A stretch of DNA of 18,138 nt from CAYSCW01 sp964429795 (GTDB lineage Bacteria; Acidobacteriota; Aminicenantia; Aminicenantales; Aminicenantaceae): assembly GCA_964429795.1 (NCBI GenBank), contig CAYSCW010000045.1:1-18138 (forward strand), written 5' to 3'. The position numbers and the translations under genes are program-made. Of this stretch, positions 8,072 through 15,274 are shown piece by piece; position 1 is the stretch's first letter, and every line of letters starts with the position of its first letter. The notes under the pieces are model-generated. The model saw only the letters and a list, made by a program, of their open reading frames with translations, made no database searches and was not told the origin of the DNA.

Positions 8072-9229
8072 ATGGAGTTCTTCAAGAAGCCCCACTTCAA
8101 ATTTATGAAATTCAAATATCTGGCTTTCTCTTTCTCGGCTGTTCTTATCCTTATAGGCATCTTGAATATAACCTTGGGAAAAGGGCTGAACTACGGCATC
8201 GATTTTGCTGGAGGGACTCTGATCCGGCTGATATTTAAAGAACAGATCTCTGTTTCAAGAATCCGGCAGGAATTAAGCGATAAAGGTCTAGGAGCCAGCC
8301 GTATTCAGGAAGTGGGAAAAACAGAAAGGGAGTACATCATCAGAACATTGCAAGAAGTCGAAGGTGCTCAACTGGATGAGCTGGAAGCTCATGAAATCAT
8401 GGGCAAAAGAGTCATCGAAGCTCTGCAGGGAGAGAAAGAAAAGTCTCTCCTGGATCAAGGAAAGAGAGACATCAACAGCATCGACGAAGAAGAACTGACC
8501 CTCATACTTGAATCCTCCTTCCCTGAGGAAGGCCAGCATGTGGCTCAGAAGATACTCTCTTACAGGACAGATAAGGGGATTATCCAAGATTATGAACAAC
8601 TGGAAAGAGCCGCAGGCATTTCTCCCGAAATAACATCATTCCTCAAAGAAAAGACTTTTCTGGGTGATCTGGCCATTTTGAGCAAGGAAACCGTCGGCCC
8701 CCAGGTTGGACACGATCTTAGACGAAAGGCCACCCAAGCAACCATCTGGGCTCTCATCGGAATGCTCATCTACATCGGCATTCGCTTCCGGTTCGCTTAT
8801 GGCGTATCTGCTATCCTGACCTTAGCCCATGATGTGCTGGTCACATTGGGCATTTTTTCCCTGACCAACAGAGAGATAAATCTTCCTGTGATCGCAGCCA
8901 TACTGACCATAGTCGGTTACTCGCTGAACGATACCATCGTTGTCTTCGACAGGGTCAGGGATAATCTCAAGATACTGAGAAAACAGGAATTTCAGGATAT
9001 CTTGGACACAAGCATCAACCAGACTCTGAGCCGAACCGTCATCACTTCGGGAACGACTTTTCTGACCGTTTTTGCTCTTTTTCTCTTCGGAGGAGAAGTG
9101 ATCAACGACTTCGCTTTTACCATGATGATAGGGGTAATCTTCGGAACTTATTCTTCCATCTATCAGTCTTGCCCCATCCTCTATTACTGGAATAAAATAT
9201 TCAAGCCCAAAAAAGGGTTACGAAAATAA
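8072..9229 (+). CDS. secF: Protein translocase subunit SecF with an extra helix-hairpin-helix-like periplasmic insert
   Basis: Partner of SecD in proton-driven protein export. 385 residues, against roughly 300 in most stand-alone SecF proteins. The N-terminal helix (~15-35) and GIDFAGGTLIRL (42-53) are canonical. The C-terminal helices carry TVGPQVGHDLRRKA, LAHDVLVTLGIFSL and IVGYSLNDTIVVFDRVRDN, with the family Asp residues present. The extra length lies at ~130-200: INSIDEEEL, then ILSYRTDKGIIQDYEQLERAAGIS, which follows the pattern of a ComEA-type helix-hairpin-helix domain (INxAxxxEL, I.yR...G.f....L....GI). The gene follows secD by one base (TAA-A-ATG). The SecF call is certain; the nature of the insert is inferred from pattern only. 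Confidence 0.94.
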   Translation: MEFFKKPHFKFMKFKYLAFSFSAVLILIGILNITLGKGLNYGIDFAGGTLIRLIFKEQISVSRIRQELSDKGLGASRIQEVGKTEREYIIRTLQEVEGAQLDELEAHEIMGKRVIEALQGEKEKSLLDQGKRDINSIDEEELTLILESSFPEEGQHVAQKILSYRTDKGIIQDYEQLERAAGISPEITSFLKEKTFLGDLAILSKETVGPQVGHDLRRKATQATIWALIGMLIYIGIRFRFAYGVSAILTLAHDVLVTLGIFSLTNREINLPVIAAILTIVGYSLNDTIVVFDRVRDNLKILRKQEFQDILDTSINQTLSRTVITSGTTFLTVFALFLFGGEVINDFAFTMMIGVIFGTYSSIYQSCPILYYWNKIFKPKKGLRK

Positions 9230-9258
9230 TTAAGATGCTTGACAAAATAATTTTAGAC

Positions 9259-9287
9259 TTGTAAAAAGAAGTGATTTCAATTATACT
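9259..9287 (+). promoter_or_regulatory. Probable sigma-70-type promoter of tonB-exbB-exbD
   Basis: TTGTAA at 9259-9264 and TATACT at 9282-9287 are separated by 17 bases. The tonB start lies 33 bases after the -10 box. The gap after secF (91 bases) has no terminator, so some read-through from the Sec operon is possible. Confidence 0.5.
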
Positions 9288-9320
9288 TTCATTTCAAACA
9301 CCCTTTTTATGAGGTCAAAA

Positions 9321-10097
9321 ATGGCTGAAAAAACTGGGCCAATAAAGAAGGGAGAAGTCCCTGACATCTTTAAAGATTCTTTCTTTGTTGCTAAGAAAGG
9401 CGGCGCTAGAAAAGCTTTCGCCTTTCCTCTTGCAGTCATTTTCCATGCTGTGATTGTTGCAGCCATGGTTGTCCTTCCTCTCTTAAGCACTGGGACTTTA
9501 CCTCAGGTAGAAGTCTACAGCGCATTTCTTGCCCCTCCCCCACCTCCTCCTCCACCACCTCCTCCCCCAGCTAAAAAACGTCGCTCCCCCCGCTCCCAAA
9601 CCCGCATCAAACCAGTTCGCGCTAAAACCACTATTGAACCCGGTACCCTTGTCGCCCCTGTCGAAATCCCCGACGAAATCGCCGAAGAAGAACTCTCCGA
9701 TATCGGTATCGAAGGCGGTGTCGAGGGCGGTGTGGAAGGCGGCGTGGTTGGCGGAGTGCTGGGCGGTGTGGTCGGCGGAGTGCTGGGTGGTGTGCTCGGT
9801 GAAGTGGAAGCCCCTGTCAGAGCTGTAGGCGAGATCAAACCTCCCAGGCTGGTAAAAAAAGTCGAACCCCTCTATCCTGAGATCGCCCGCCAGGCAAGAG
9901 TGGAGGGTGTTGTCATCCTGGAGGCCACCACTGATATCTACGGCAGAGTGCAGAGAATCAAGATGCTGCGCTCCATCCCTCTTTTGGACCAATCCGCTAT
10001 CGATGCTGTACGGCAGTGGGTCTATGAGCCGATGGTCATCAACGGTCGCCCCAGAGGCGTTATTTTTACCGTTACAGTCAGATTTAAACTCAAGTAA
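9321..10097 (+). CDS. tonB: TonB-like energy transducer with polyproline and Gly-Gly-Val repeats
   Basis: 258 residues. TonB links ExbB-ExbD in the inner membrane to outer-membrane receptors. A single membrane helix (~34-56) is followed by a 12-proline run (72-83), a basic stretch, and a run of GGV tetrapeptides (131-160: GGVE, GGVV, GGVL). The C-terminal TonB domain (172-258) has PPRLVKKVEPLYPEIARQARVEG and a tail with AVRQWVYEPMVINGRP, the conserved family pattern. ATG 9321 is chosen because GAGGT at 9311-9315 is correctly spaced; an in-frame ATG at 9309 would overlap that site. The proline spacer and glycine repeats may give length or flexibility across the periplasm. First gene of a tonB-exbB-exbD set. 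Confidence 0.9.
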   Translation: MAEKTGPIKKGEVPDIFKDSFFVAKKGGARKAFAFPLAVIFHAVIVAAMVVLPLLSTGTLPQVEVYSAFLAPPPPPPPPPPPPAKKRRSPRSQTRIKPVRAKTTIEPGTLVAPVEIPDEIAEEELSDIGIEGGVEGGVEGGVVGGVLGGVVGGVLGGVLGEVEAPVRAVGEIKPPRLVKKVEPLYPEIARQARVEGVVILEATTDIYGRVQRIKMLRSIPLLDQSAIDAVRQWVYEPMVINGRPRGVIFTVTVRFKLK

Positions 10098-10140
10098 TCA
10101 AGCTTTGAATGGCTTTTGAATTTAAAAGGAGGTACCAAAA

Positions 10141-10818
10141 ATGCAATTTGGTCTGATTGAAATGTGGCAGGCTATGGGAGCTGTGGCTAAAGCAGTTGCA
10201 TTCATCCTTATCGGACTATCCATTATCTCCATCTATCTATTTATCGAACGACAGATCATCTTCTTCAGAGCCAGAGCCAAATCCAAGCTAGTTGCCCCAA
10301 AACTTGCTGACCTGATGAAAGCAGGCCAGATCAAGGAGGCCTTAAATCTCTCTTCTAAAAAAGAATTTAACGTCAGCCACCTGGCCCGAATTACTGCTGC
10401 TGGAATCCGGGAGTTCTTCGAAGGTAAAGAGGCAAACCTTTCTATGCAGGAACAAGTAGAGACGGCTCAGAGAGGTTGTGAAAGAGCTGCTATTATCTTT
10501 ACCCAAGAGCTGAAGAGAGGAACAAACGTCCTGGCTACAATCGCTACCTCTGCACCATTCATTGGTCTCTTCGGTACAATCGCCGGTATCATCAATGCTT
10601 TCCGAGGCATGGCCCTTACGGGTTCAGGTGGAATCGGTGCTGTTGCTCAGGGAATCGCTGAAGCTTTGATCACGACAGCTTTTGGAATCGGTGTTGCGAT
10701 AATTGCCCTCTGGTGCTACAATTTCTTGACCACAAAGATCGATACTTACGGCGCAGAAATGGCCAATACAACTTCCCAGATCGTCGATTTCTTCGTCAGA
10801 AAAGAAAAGAAAGCTTGA
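10141..10818 (+). CDS. exbB: MotA/TolQ/ExbB proton channel family protein
   Basis: 225 residues. ExbB forms the pentameric channel scaffold that uses proton flow to drive TonB. It has one N-terminal helix (~17-35), a cytoplasmic region (~40-130), and two closing helices in the conserved block LATIATSAPFIGLFGTIAGI followed by IAEALITTAFGIGVAIIALW. Its start is decided by a strong AAGGAGGT (10126-10133), seven bases before ATG 10141, which suggests high expression. It lies 43 bases after tonB and 44 before exbD. It could also be called TolQ, but the TonB neighbour favours ExbB. Confidence 0.92.
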   Translation: MQFGLIEMWQAMGAVAKAVAFILIGLSIISIYLFIERQIIFFRARAKSKLVAPKLADLMKAGQIKEALNLSSKKEFNVSHLARITAAGIREFFEGKEANLSMQEQVETAQRGCERAAIIFTQELKRGTNVLATIATSAPFIGLFGTIAGIINAFRGMALTGSGGIGAVAQGIAEALITTAFGIGVAIIALWCYNFLTTKIDTYGAEMANTTSQIVDFFVRKEKKA

Positions 10819-10862
10819 GTGGCCAGTCCATTCAAAATAATAAGTAAGTAAAGGGGTTAAAA

Positions 10863-11282
10863 ATGGCTATTTCAGTCGGGCAAGAAGGCGATGTCAAGTC
10901 TGAACCCAATGTGGTCCCCCTCTGTGATGTTCTTCTTGTGCTGTTGATTATTTTCATGGTGGTCACCCCTTTGGTTCAAAAGGGAGTCGATTTGAGACTT
11001 CCGACTGCTCTGAATACCATGGGCATGCCCGATAACCTAGAAGTCGTTCTTGCCATCAGAAAAGACGGCACCTTCTATGTCAATCAGGAACAGGCCACCG
11101 AGGAAACTCTACAGACCCTCCTGGAAGAAGCATTCATGACAGCCCGTGACAAGAGGCTCTACCTGAGAGCCGACCAAGATCTTGAATACGGAAAAATCGT
11201 CGACATCATCGAAATGCTGAAAAATTCGGGAGTGGAGGTTGTAGGCATCATCACCGAGAAAAAGGCAGAAAAAATCGATTAA
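10863..11282 (+). CDS. exbD: ExbD/TolR family biopolymer transport protein
   Basis: 139 residues, the usual size. A short cytoplasmic start (SEPNVVPLCD) leads into a single membrane helix, LLVLLIIFMVVTPLV, with the conserved Asp (PLCDVLLV, residue ~23) that carries protons in this family. A periplasmic domain follows (~45-139), with DGTFYVNQ and the final VVGIITEKK typical of ExbD. The family wording is PLVDV; here Cys precedes the Asp. Ribosome site AAGGGG lies shortly before ATG 10863. Last gene of the tonB set; the next gene is convergent. Confidence 0.93.
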   Translation: MAISVGQEGDVKSEPNVVPLCDVLLVLLIIFMVVTPLVQKGVDLRLPTALNTMGMPDNLEVVLAIRKDGTFYVNQEQATEETLQTLLEEAFMTARDKRLYLRADQDLEYGKIVDIIEMLKNSGVEVVGIITEKKAEKID

Positions 11283-11320
11283 AAGACTGTCACCTATGTC
11301 TGCAGCATTGGGGAGTCTTT
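11282..11320. terminator. Possible bidirectional terminator between exbD and the radical SAM gene
   Basis: AAAGACT (11282-11288) pairs perfectly with AGTCTTT (11314-11320) across 25 bases, in the 41-base gap between two convergent genes. The loop is long and the U-run is short, so this is weak as an intrinsic terminator. Confidence 0.3.
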
Positions 11321-11323
11321 CCT

Positions 11324-12433
11324 TCATTTGATATTCCCGCGGGGCAAGAGAGAGTCTTCCACTTCTCGCTCACTCCGCGGTACCCACCCTAAAACCTCCT
11401 GCCAGACATCCTTATTTTCCATACAAAAATAAAAAGGCACCGCTTCCCCTCCATTTTTACGGATAGATTCGAGGATTTCTCTGTAGAGTTCAAGACGAAG
11501 AGGCCTGAAATAGCGGTATTTTCCATCCTTACCCTTTATAAATTCATCATGGAAAATCTTTTCTCGAGGAAATCTCTCCTTGATGATTGATTTGAAATGA
11601 GGAGAAAAACGCAGACTGCCCAGACTGATCCAAGCCACTCTCGCTGGATCGATCCCATGGAGTAATCTCTCTATGACTCCCTTATAATCCTCTTTCCAGC
11701 CGGGATACCGGATCAGGGGATCAAAATGGAATCCCACCGGAAAGCCCTTCTCTGCTACCTGATGCGCTGCTCCAATCCTCTCCTCGACCGGAGGAGCTCC
11801 CCTCTCTTGTTCCCGGACTATTTTAGGTGTATTGAGAGACCAGGAAACGATGATATTTTGGGCAGGCTCCTGACTTAAAATGTTGTTTATGTTTGTGGTC
11901 TTTGTCTTTAACTCAAAAAAAGCATGTTTCTTCCTCCTGAAATAGCGGATAAAATCTTTGGAACTCTCAGTGATATGATCCAAAGCCAAAGAATCGCCCA
12001 GTTCCCCAGTTCCAACACGGAAAGGCCTCCCTTTTCTTTTTTGCAGGAAGTCATCCAATTCTTTCCACAGATCTTCAAGATTGACATGAATGGTAATTAA
12101 GGGGCTGGAGAGATAATCCTGGAGGATACAGTAGGAACAGTCGAGGGGGCAGTTGAGTTCTGAATTGATGACGAAATAGTTGCAGCCGATGTACTGGGGA
12201 GTGCAAGGACAGGGCTTGACAAAATCCCCTTTTTGCTCGGTGAGAAAAAGATACTTCTTTCCCTCTCCGATTGGGTCTTTACCCGTTTTTAGATCTTCGA
12301 TGAGAAGATGAGGATCTTCGATCGTTTCCTTGGGTATAGAGCCAGTATTTTTGATGATTCTTTGGGCCAGAGGAAAATGGAGGCTTTTTTTATCGATGTA
12401 GATTTTATGAAGGGAGTAACCTGATTCATTCAT
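11324..12433 (-). CDS. Spore-photoproduct-lyase-type radical SAM protein
   Basis: 369 residues from ATG 12433. The radical SAM cluster motif is CPLDCSYC (Cys95, Cys99, Cys102), followed by ILQDYLSSPLITIHVN, the wording of the SPL family, whose characterised member reverses the spore photoproduct in DNA. Preceding cysteines (CPCTPQYIGC: 75, 77, 84) are also typical of the larger SPL-like subgroup, in my recollection. Later parts fit too: RVGTGELGDSLALD (glycine-rich SAM contact), TKTTNI, SWSLNTPKIVREQE and GFHFDPLIRY. The ATG lies inside the end of the ParB-like gene (ATGAATGA, 8-bp overlap), so the pair is almost certainly co-translated. A DNA-repair role is plausible but not shown. The frame stays open further upstream inside the ParB gene, and I reject that extension. 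Confidence 0.82.
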   Translation of the reverse strand: MNESGYSLHKIYIDKKSLHFPLAQRIIKNTGSIPKETIEDPHLLIEDLKTGKDPIGEGKKYLFLTEQKGDFVKPCPCTPQYIGCNYFVINSELNCPLDCSYCILQDYLSSPLITIHVNLEDLWKELDDFLQKRKGRPFRVGTGELGDSLALDHITESSKDFIRYFRRKKHAFFELKTKTTNINNILSQEPAQNIIVSWSLNTPKIVREQERGAPPVEERIGAAHQVAEKGFPVGFHFDPLIRYPGWKEDYKGVIERLLHGIDPARVAWISLGSLRFSPHFKSIIKERFPREKIFHDEFIKGKDGKYRYFRPLRLELYREILESIRKNGGEAVPFYFCMENKDVWQEVLGWVPRSEREVEDSLLPRGNIK

Positions 12434-13382
12434 CGGAAGGCCCTTTAAACACCTCTGCAAATTCCTTCTTGGACGAAATCTGCTGAAGACGTGCAAGTAG
12501 AGACCGTAACCCCTCTTTATCCTTGAAGCGAAACTGGACAGTTATTGCTTCCTCTTCGAAAAAGGGTGAAGGTTCGATGGAAATATCCTCGGGCCATCCT
12601 GAGTTTCTCAAGGCCTGCTTGAAGGCCTTCCTGCGTGAGGAAAGACGGGGATATCGTTTTTGTCTTAACCATTGGCGGATACGGTCTGACTTCTGGAGGG
12701 GTGAGAGTTTCTCAGAATGAAGGATTTTACCCATCCCCTCTGAGATAAGGAACTCTTGTGCAGAAACACCATCCCTGAGAGATATCTCATGAAGATCTTC
12801 CAGCAATTCCATCTGCTTGTTCTGACCCAGAGGCTGAAGCAGAGGAAGGAGAAGCTTTCTTTCTCTTGAGTTGAATTCTGCAAATATTTCCAAAGAAGCC
12901 AGAGACATGTTTTTCTGGTGGATGAATGACTTAACATCCTTGGAAAATCGAGATATGGTCAAGTAGAGATCAAGATAGTAAGAGGTATTGGGTATATTGA
13001 GGAGAGGAAAATAGTGTCTGATAATCTTCTGCTCCTTTTCGCCTAACTTTTTGAGCCTGCGCAGAATCTCGGCCTTCTCCAGAAGGTTGAACTCTCTAGA
13101 TGCCAGATTTTCATAGAAAGCCAGTAAAAACATTTGTAGATCATCATCTGACCTGATCACCCAGACAGGAATTGAAGTCAGAGATAATTCCAGGCAGGCC
13201 AAGACTCTTTTCCAGCCCGAGACAAGGATAAGCTGTCGGTTGCGGCTTGTCACAAGAGGAGGATTTATGAGGCCGACTTCTTTTAAGGAAAGAAGAAGAC
13301 CTTTCAGCGAGAAAAAATAGGAAATCCGGAACCGCTCATCCTTAAGATTGATATTTTTTATATGGATTTCTTCTCTTTTCAT
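12426..13382 (-). CDS. ParB/Spo0J N-terminal-domain protein, partner of the radical SAM gene
   Basis: 318 residues. The first ~100 residues match the ParB N-terminal domain: SLKEVGLINPPLV (32-44), VSGWKRVLACLEL (54-66) in place of the GERRxRA box, and YENLASREFNLLEKAEIL (90-107) matching the ENLxRxxLnplE box. In ParB these boxes bind CTP. A helical middle (~110-200) corresponds to the helix-turn-helix part; a charged C-terminal domain follows that I do not recognise (EEAITVQFRFKDKEGL near 274-289). No ParA is adjacent, so chromosome partition is unlikely to be its job. The overlap with the downstream SPL-type gene suggests the two act together. The start at ATG 13382 has a weak ribosome site. 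Confidence 0.75.
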   Translation of the reverse strand: MKREEIHIKNINLKDERFRISYFFSLKGLLLSLKEVGLINPPLVTSRNRQLILVSGWKRVLACLELSLTSIPVWVIRSDDDLQMFLLAFYENLASREFNLLEKAEILRRLKKLGEKEQKIIRHYFPLLNIPNTSYYLDLYLTISRFSKDVKSFIHQKNMSLASLEIFAEFNSRERKLLLPLLQPLGQNKQMELLEDLHEISLRDGVSAQEFLISEGMGKILHSEKLSPLQKSDRIRQWLRQKRYPRLSSRRKAFKQALRNSGWPEDISIEPSPFFEEEAITVQFRFKDKEGLRSLLARLQQISSKKEFAEVFKGPSDE

Positions 13383-13486
13383 CTTTTATATTTTAGTTGA
13401 ATAGATCTACTGAGTCTAGCCGCCTAAGAGGAGAAGTTAAAAATTACCTTATGGTGGAGGGAAATGTCTCCGGCTGGGCTGAAAAA

Positions 13487-13518
13487 GGTGAGGGCTGGGG
13501 GATGAGGAAGCCCCTGTG
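13487..13518. repeat. Partial, diverged copy of the 122-267 element
   Basis: Bases 13503-13518 equal 139-154 exactly (16 bases), and the flanking GGTGAGGG resembles the left arm at 125-131. The right arm and the internal hairpins are missing, so this looks like a decayed or truncated copy. It lies in the 342-base gap between the ParB-like gene and the AT-rich island. Nothing else in that gap looks coding. Confidence 0.5.
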
Positions 13519-13640
13519 TGCACTGGAAAAGGTTATGAAGATATTTTCAGACCTAAATATAATTGGAAAGTTCAAATCTCTTGGGTTGGTGGCTGAACCG
13601 ATTAGTGGATGAAATTATATTTTAATTATCTCCGTTTTGG

Positions 13641-13672
13641 GTGGCCAGGTTCCCTCCTGTTCCTGGTCACCT
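13641..13672. terminator. Strong hairpin upstream of the initiator-like gene
   Basis: GGTGGCCAGG (13641-13650) pairs with CCTGGTCACC (13663-13672) over 10 bp with one G-U, around 12 bases. No T-run follows directly, so it may be a terminator, an attenuator or a protein-binding dyad. It marks the edge where composition turns AT-rich. Confidence 0.35.
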
Positions 13673-13724
13673 CTCCTCGCTATTATTTTATATGTATCAA
13701 ACGACTAAATAGTAAGGATAGATA

Positions 13725-14858
13725 ATGACAGAAAAACTTAGTGGTAAAGAAAAGTTTAATAGAATTGAAGATCCATTCAAAGATGATTTTCATAAAATCA
13801 CTAATTCTAAACTCACTAAAAAACAAAAAAAAGAAAAGCTTCGTCAATTGGCTCAAAAGTCGGATGAAGAAATGGATAAGCAGAACTTACAACCATTTTG
13901 GTTTGGAAAAAATTCTTACAAAGAACGTGTAGAACGCTATATTGAGAAAATGTTTGTCCATACAAGAATTATCAAGCAAGATAGAAGTTTAATAACGTCA
14001 GAACGAATGGTCAATTACATCTTCAGCCAGTTAAAAATAAAAGGGATTGAAGGCTATGGAACAAGGGGCAGGGAGCTAGATTTCAAACTAATGTGGGTTG
14101 TGGATTTTTTAAGTGGCAAAATAACTGATCACTTACAAAAAACTTTTAAAGACCAAAATGATGGATTGGTCTTATTTAAAAATGCGGATATCTTTCTTAA
14201 ATGGATAGATAGGGTTAGAAATGGTCAAATTGCTGCGGAAAATAGTTTTATTCAATTTGAATTTAATGCTTCAGAAGTAAAGGATGAGTTGGGATTAAGT
14301 TCAGATAAAAAAATATCTATAAAAGATGTGGTTGGTTTGTTTGAGAAATTGCAGGAAGTGATTTTTGAAGTTAGAGGTTTGCCAGTAATATTTGATGCTG
14401 AAGAGGGAGGCTGGAGAAAGTTTAAAAGGAAGAAAGGTAGTGACACTCTATATTATCTTGAGTCAGAAAAGACTGGAGTTATTGTTTCCAATAGATGGAA
14501 AACAAAAGACTATAAATTATCTTTAACTTTCAATTCTCCTATTGGCTGGCTGTTTTTAGCAAACCTATCTTGTGGAAAGCCGGCCTGGCTAACTCTTCCC
14601 AGAAGCGCACATAACCTCCCCGAATATGAACAAAATATTTTAAGAGAAATAAGGCTGTGGAAAAAACCCAGACCTTATTATATTCTTGAACTGGCAGCGA
14701 TTGCGGGATTAAAAGGAAAAGATGTTAGTAAATTAAAAAAATCATTAATTAGAGTATTAACAAATTTAAAAAATAAAAAATATATAAAAGATTTTAAGTT
14801 TGATGCAGGCAGAGGAAAAAAGACAAAATTCACAATTATCAAAAATGAAGTTTTCTAA
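13725..14858 (+). CDS. Winged-helix DNA-binding protein, probable plasmid-type replication initiator
   Basis: 377 residues, AT-rich coding sequence with many AAA and TTA codons unlike the genes to its left. The N-terminal ~120 residues are charged and helical. The middle (~160-215) reads NSFIQFEFNASEVKDELGL followed by a helical SIKDVVGLFEKLQEVIFEVRG, a pattern like the first winged helix of Rep_3-type initiators. The C-terminal part has YEQNILREIRLWKKPRPYYI, LAAIAGL, LKKSLIRVLTNLKNKKYI and a basic tail, a second winged-helix-like layout. AAGGAT lies about seven bases before ATG 13725. Four iteron-like repeats begin at its stop codon, which is why I favour a replication initiator. I do not recognise a named family with certainty; a transcription regulator is the alternative. 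Confidence 0.5.
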   Translation: MTEKLSGKEKFNRIEDPFKDDFHKITNSKLTKKQKKEKLRQLAQKSDEEMDKQNLQPFWFGKNSYKERVERYIEKMFVHTRIIKQDRSLITSERMVNYIFSQLKIKGIEGYGTRGRELDFKLMWVVDFLSGKITDHLQKTFKDQNDGLVLFKNADIFLKWIDRVRNGQIAAENSFIQFEFNASEVKDELGLSSDKKISIKDVVGLFEKLQEVIFEVRGLPVIFDAEEGGWRKFKRKKGSDTLYYLESEKTGVIVSNRWKTKDYKLSLTFNSPIGWLFLANLSCGKPAWLTLPRSAHNLPEYEQNILREIRLWKKPRPYYILELAAIAGLKGKDVSKLKKSLIRVLTNLKNKKYIKDFKFDAGRGKKTKFTIIKNEVF

Positions 14859-14940
14859 AAGTTTTAATGCCATATTTTTTCTAAAGATTTTGAGGGTCAG
14901 TTCTAAAGGTTTTAAGGCGATTCCTAAAGGTTTTGAGGCG
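14853..14940. repeat. Four iteron-like direct repeats after the initiator-like gene
   Basis: Units begin at 14853, 14879, 14901 and 14922 (spacings 26, 22, 21) with consensus TTCTAAAGGTTTTRAGGCG. The last two are the most alike and the first is the most diverged and overlaps the stop codon of the upstream gene. Near-helical-turn spacing beside a Rep-like gene is the arrangement of plasmid iterons. An alternative is an array of regulator sites. Confidence 0.6.
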
Positions 14941-15010
14941 GGTTTTTTCCAATTTTCCGTCTGTAGAAATGGCCTGGTAATACTATTTAATACTTTTTAA
15001 GAAGAAAGAA

Positions 15011-15119
15011 TTTTTATTTTTGAATAAAAAAGAGAATGATAAATGATATATTTTCCCCACCAGAAAGATATATCTTTTCTAATGCCAGGTTATCACAGAT
15101 GTTTTATTTTTCAAATAAA
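15011..15119. other. AT-rich dyad cluster, candidate origin region
   Basis: Three dyads lie in an AT-rich gap after the iterons: TTTTTATT/AATAAAAA (15011-15018, 15023-15030), the 14-bp perfect palindrome AAAGATATATCTTT (15064-15077), and TTTATTT/AAATAAA (15103-15109, 15113-15119). The outer two share the wording TATTTTT then AATAAA. This would suit a DNA unwinding element or regulatory sites; function is inferred from position only. Confidence 0.35.
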
Positions 15120-15147
15120 TTAGTGAAAATATTTAAGAGGTAAAAAA

Positions 15148-15264
15148 ATGAGTAAACAAACTGATGAGGTAAAAGTGATTAAATTAAAGGGTGACCATTT
15201 TGTTTTTCTCAATATCAAGAGGTTTGATTTCCGCTTTTCGCACGGAGAGATTAATAAAATTTAG
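15148..15264 (+). CDS. Small hypothetical protein (38 aa)
   Basis: An ATG-started frame of 38 codons preceded by AAGAGG at normal spacing (15135-15140). The peptide is mostly charged (MSKQTDEVKVIKLKGDHF at its start) and has no signal sequence. Its stop lies 10 bases before the next start, and its last codons overlap the next gene's ribosome site (AGGGGGGT), so translation may be coupled. I recognise no family. It could equally be a remnant. Confidence 0.35.
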   Translation: MSKQTDEVKVIKLKGDHFVFLNIKRFDFRFSHGEINKI

Positions 15265-15274
15265 GGGGGTAAGA

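Noticed and set aside
9239..9244. TTGACA as the -35 box of tonB
   Set aside because: At 17 bases it faces TAAAAA, and it is 37 bases from TATACT; TTGTAA at 9259 fits better.
9801..9825. Resemblance of GGAAGCCCCTGT in tonB to the left-edge element
   Set aside because: The bases are explained by codons of a conserved reading frame; no stem is shared.
13397..13612. 71-codon open frame in the gap before the island
   Set aside because: It covers the partial repeat copy and has no recognisable protein pattern.
14853..14940. The four direct repeats as a CRISPR array
   Set aside because: Units are diverged and spaced 21-26 bases with almost no spacers, and no cas gene is present.
15090..15098. TTATCACAG as a DnaA box in the candidate origin
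   Set aside because: It differs from TTATCCACA in its last four bases; the same word at 16218-16226 is equally weak.
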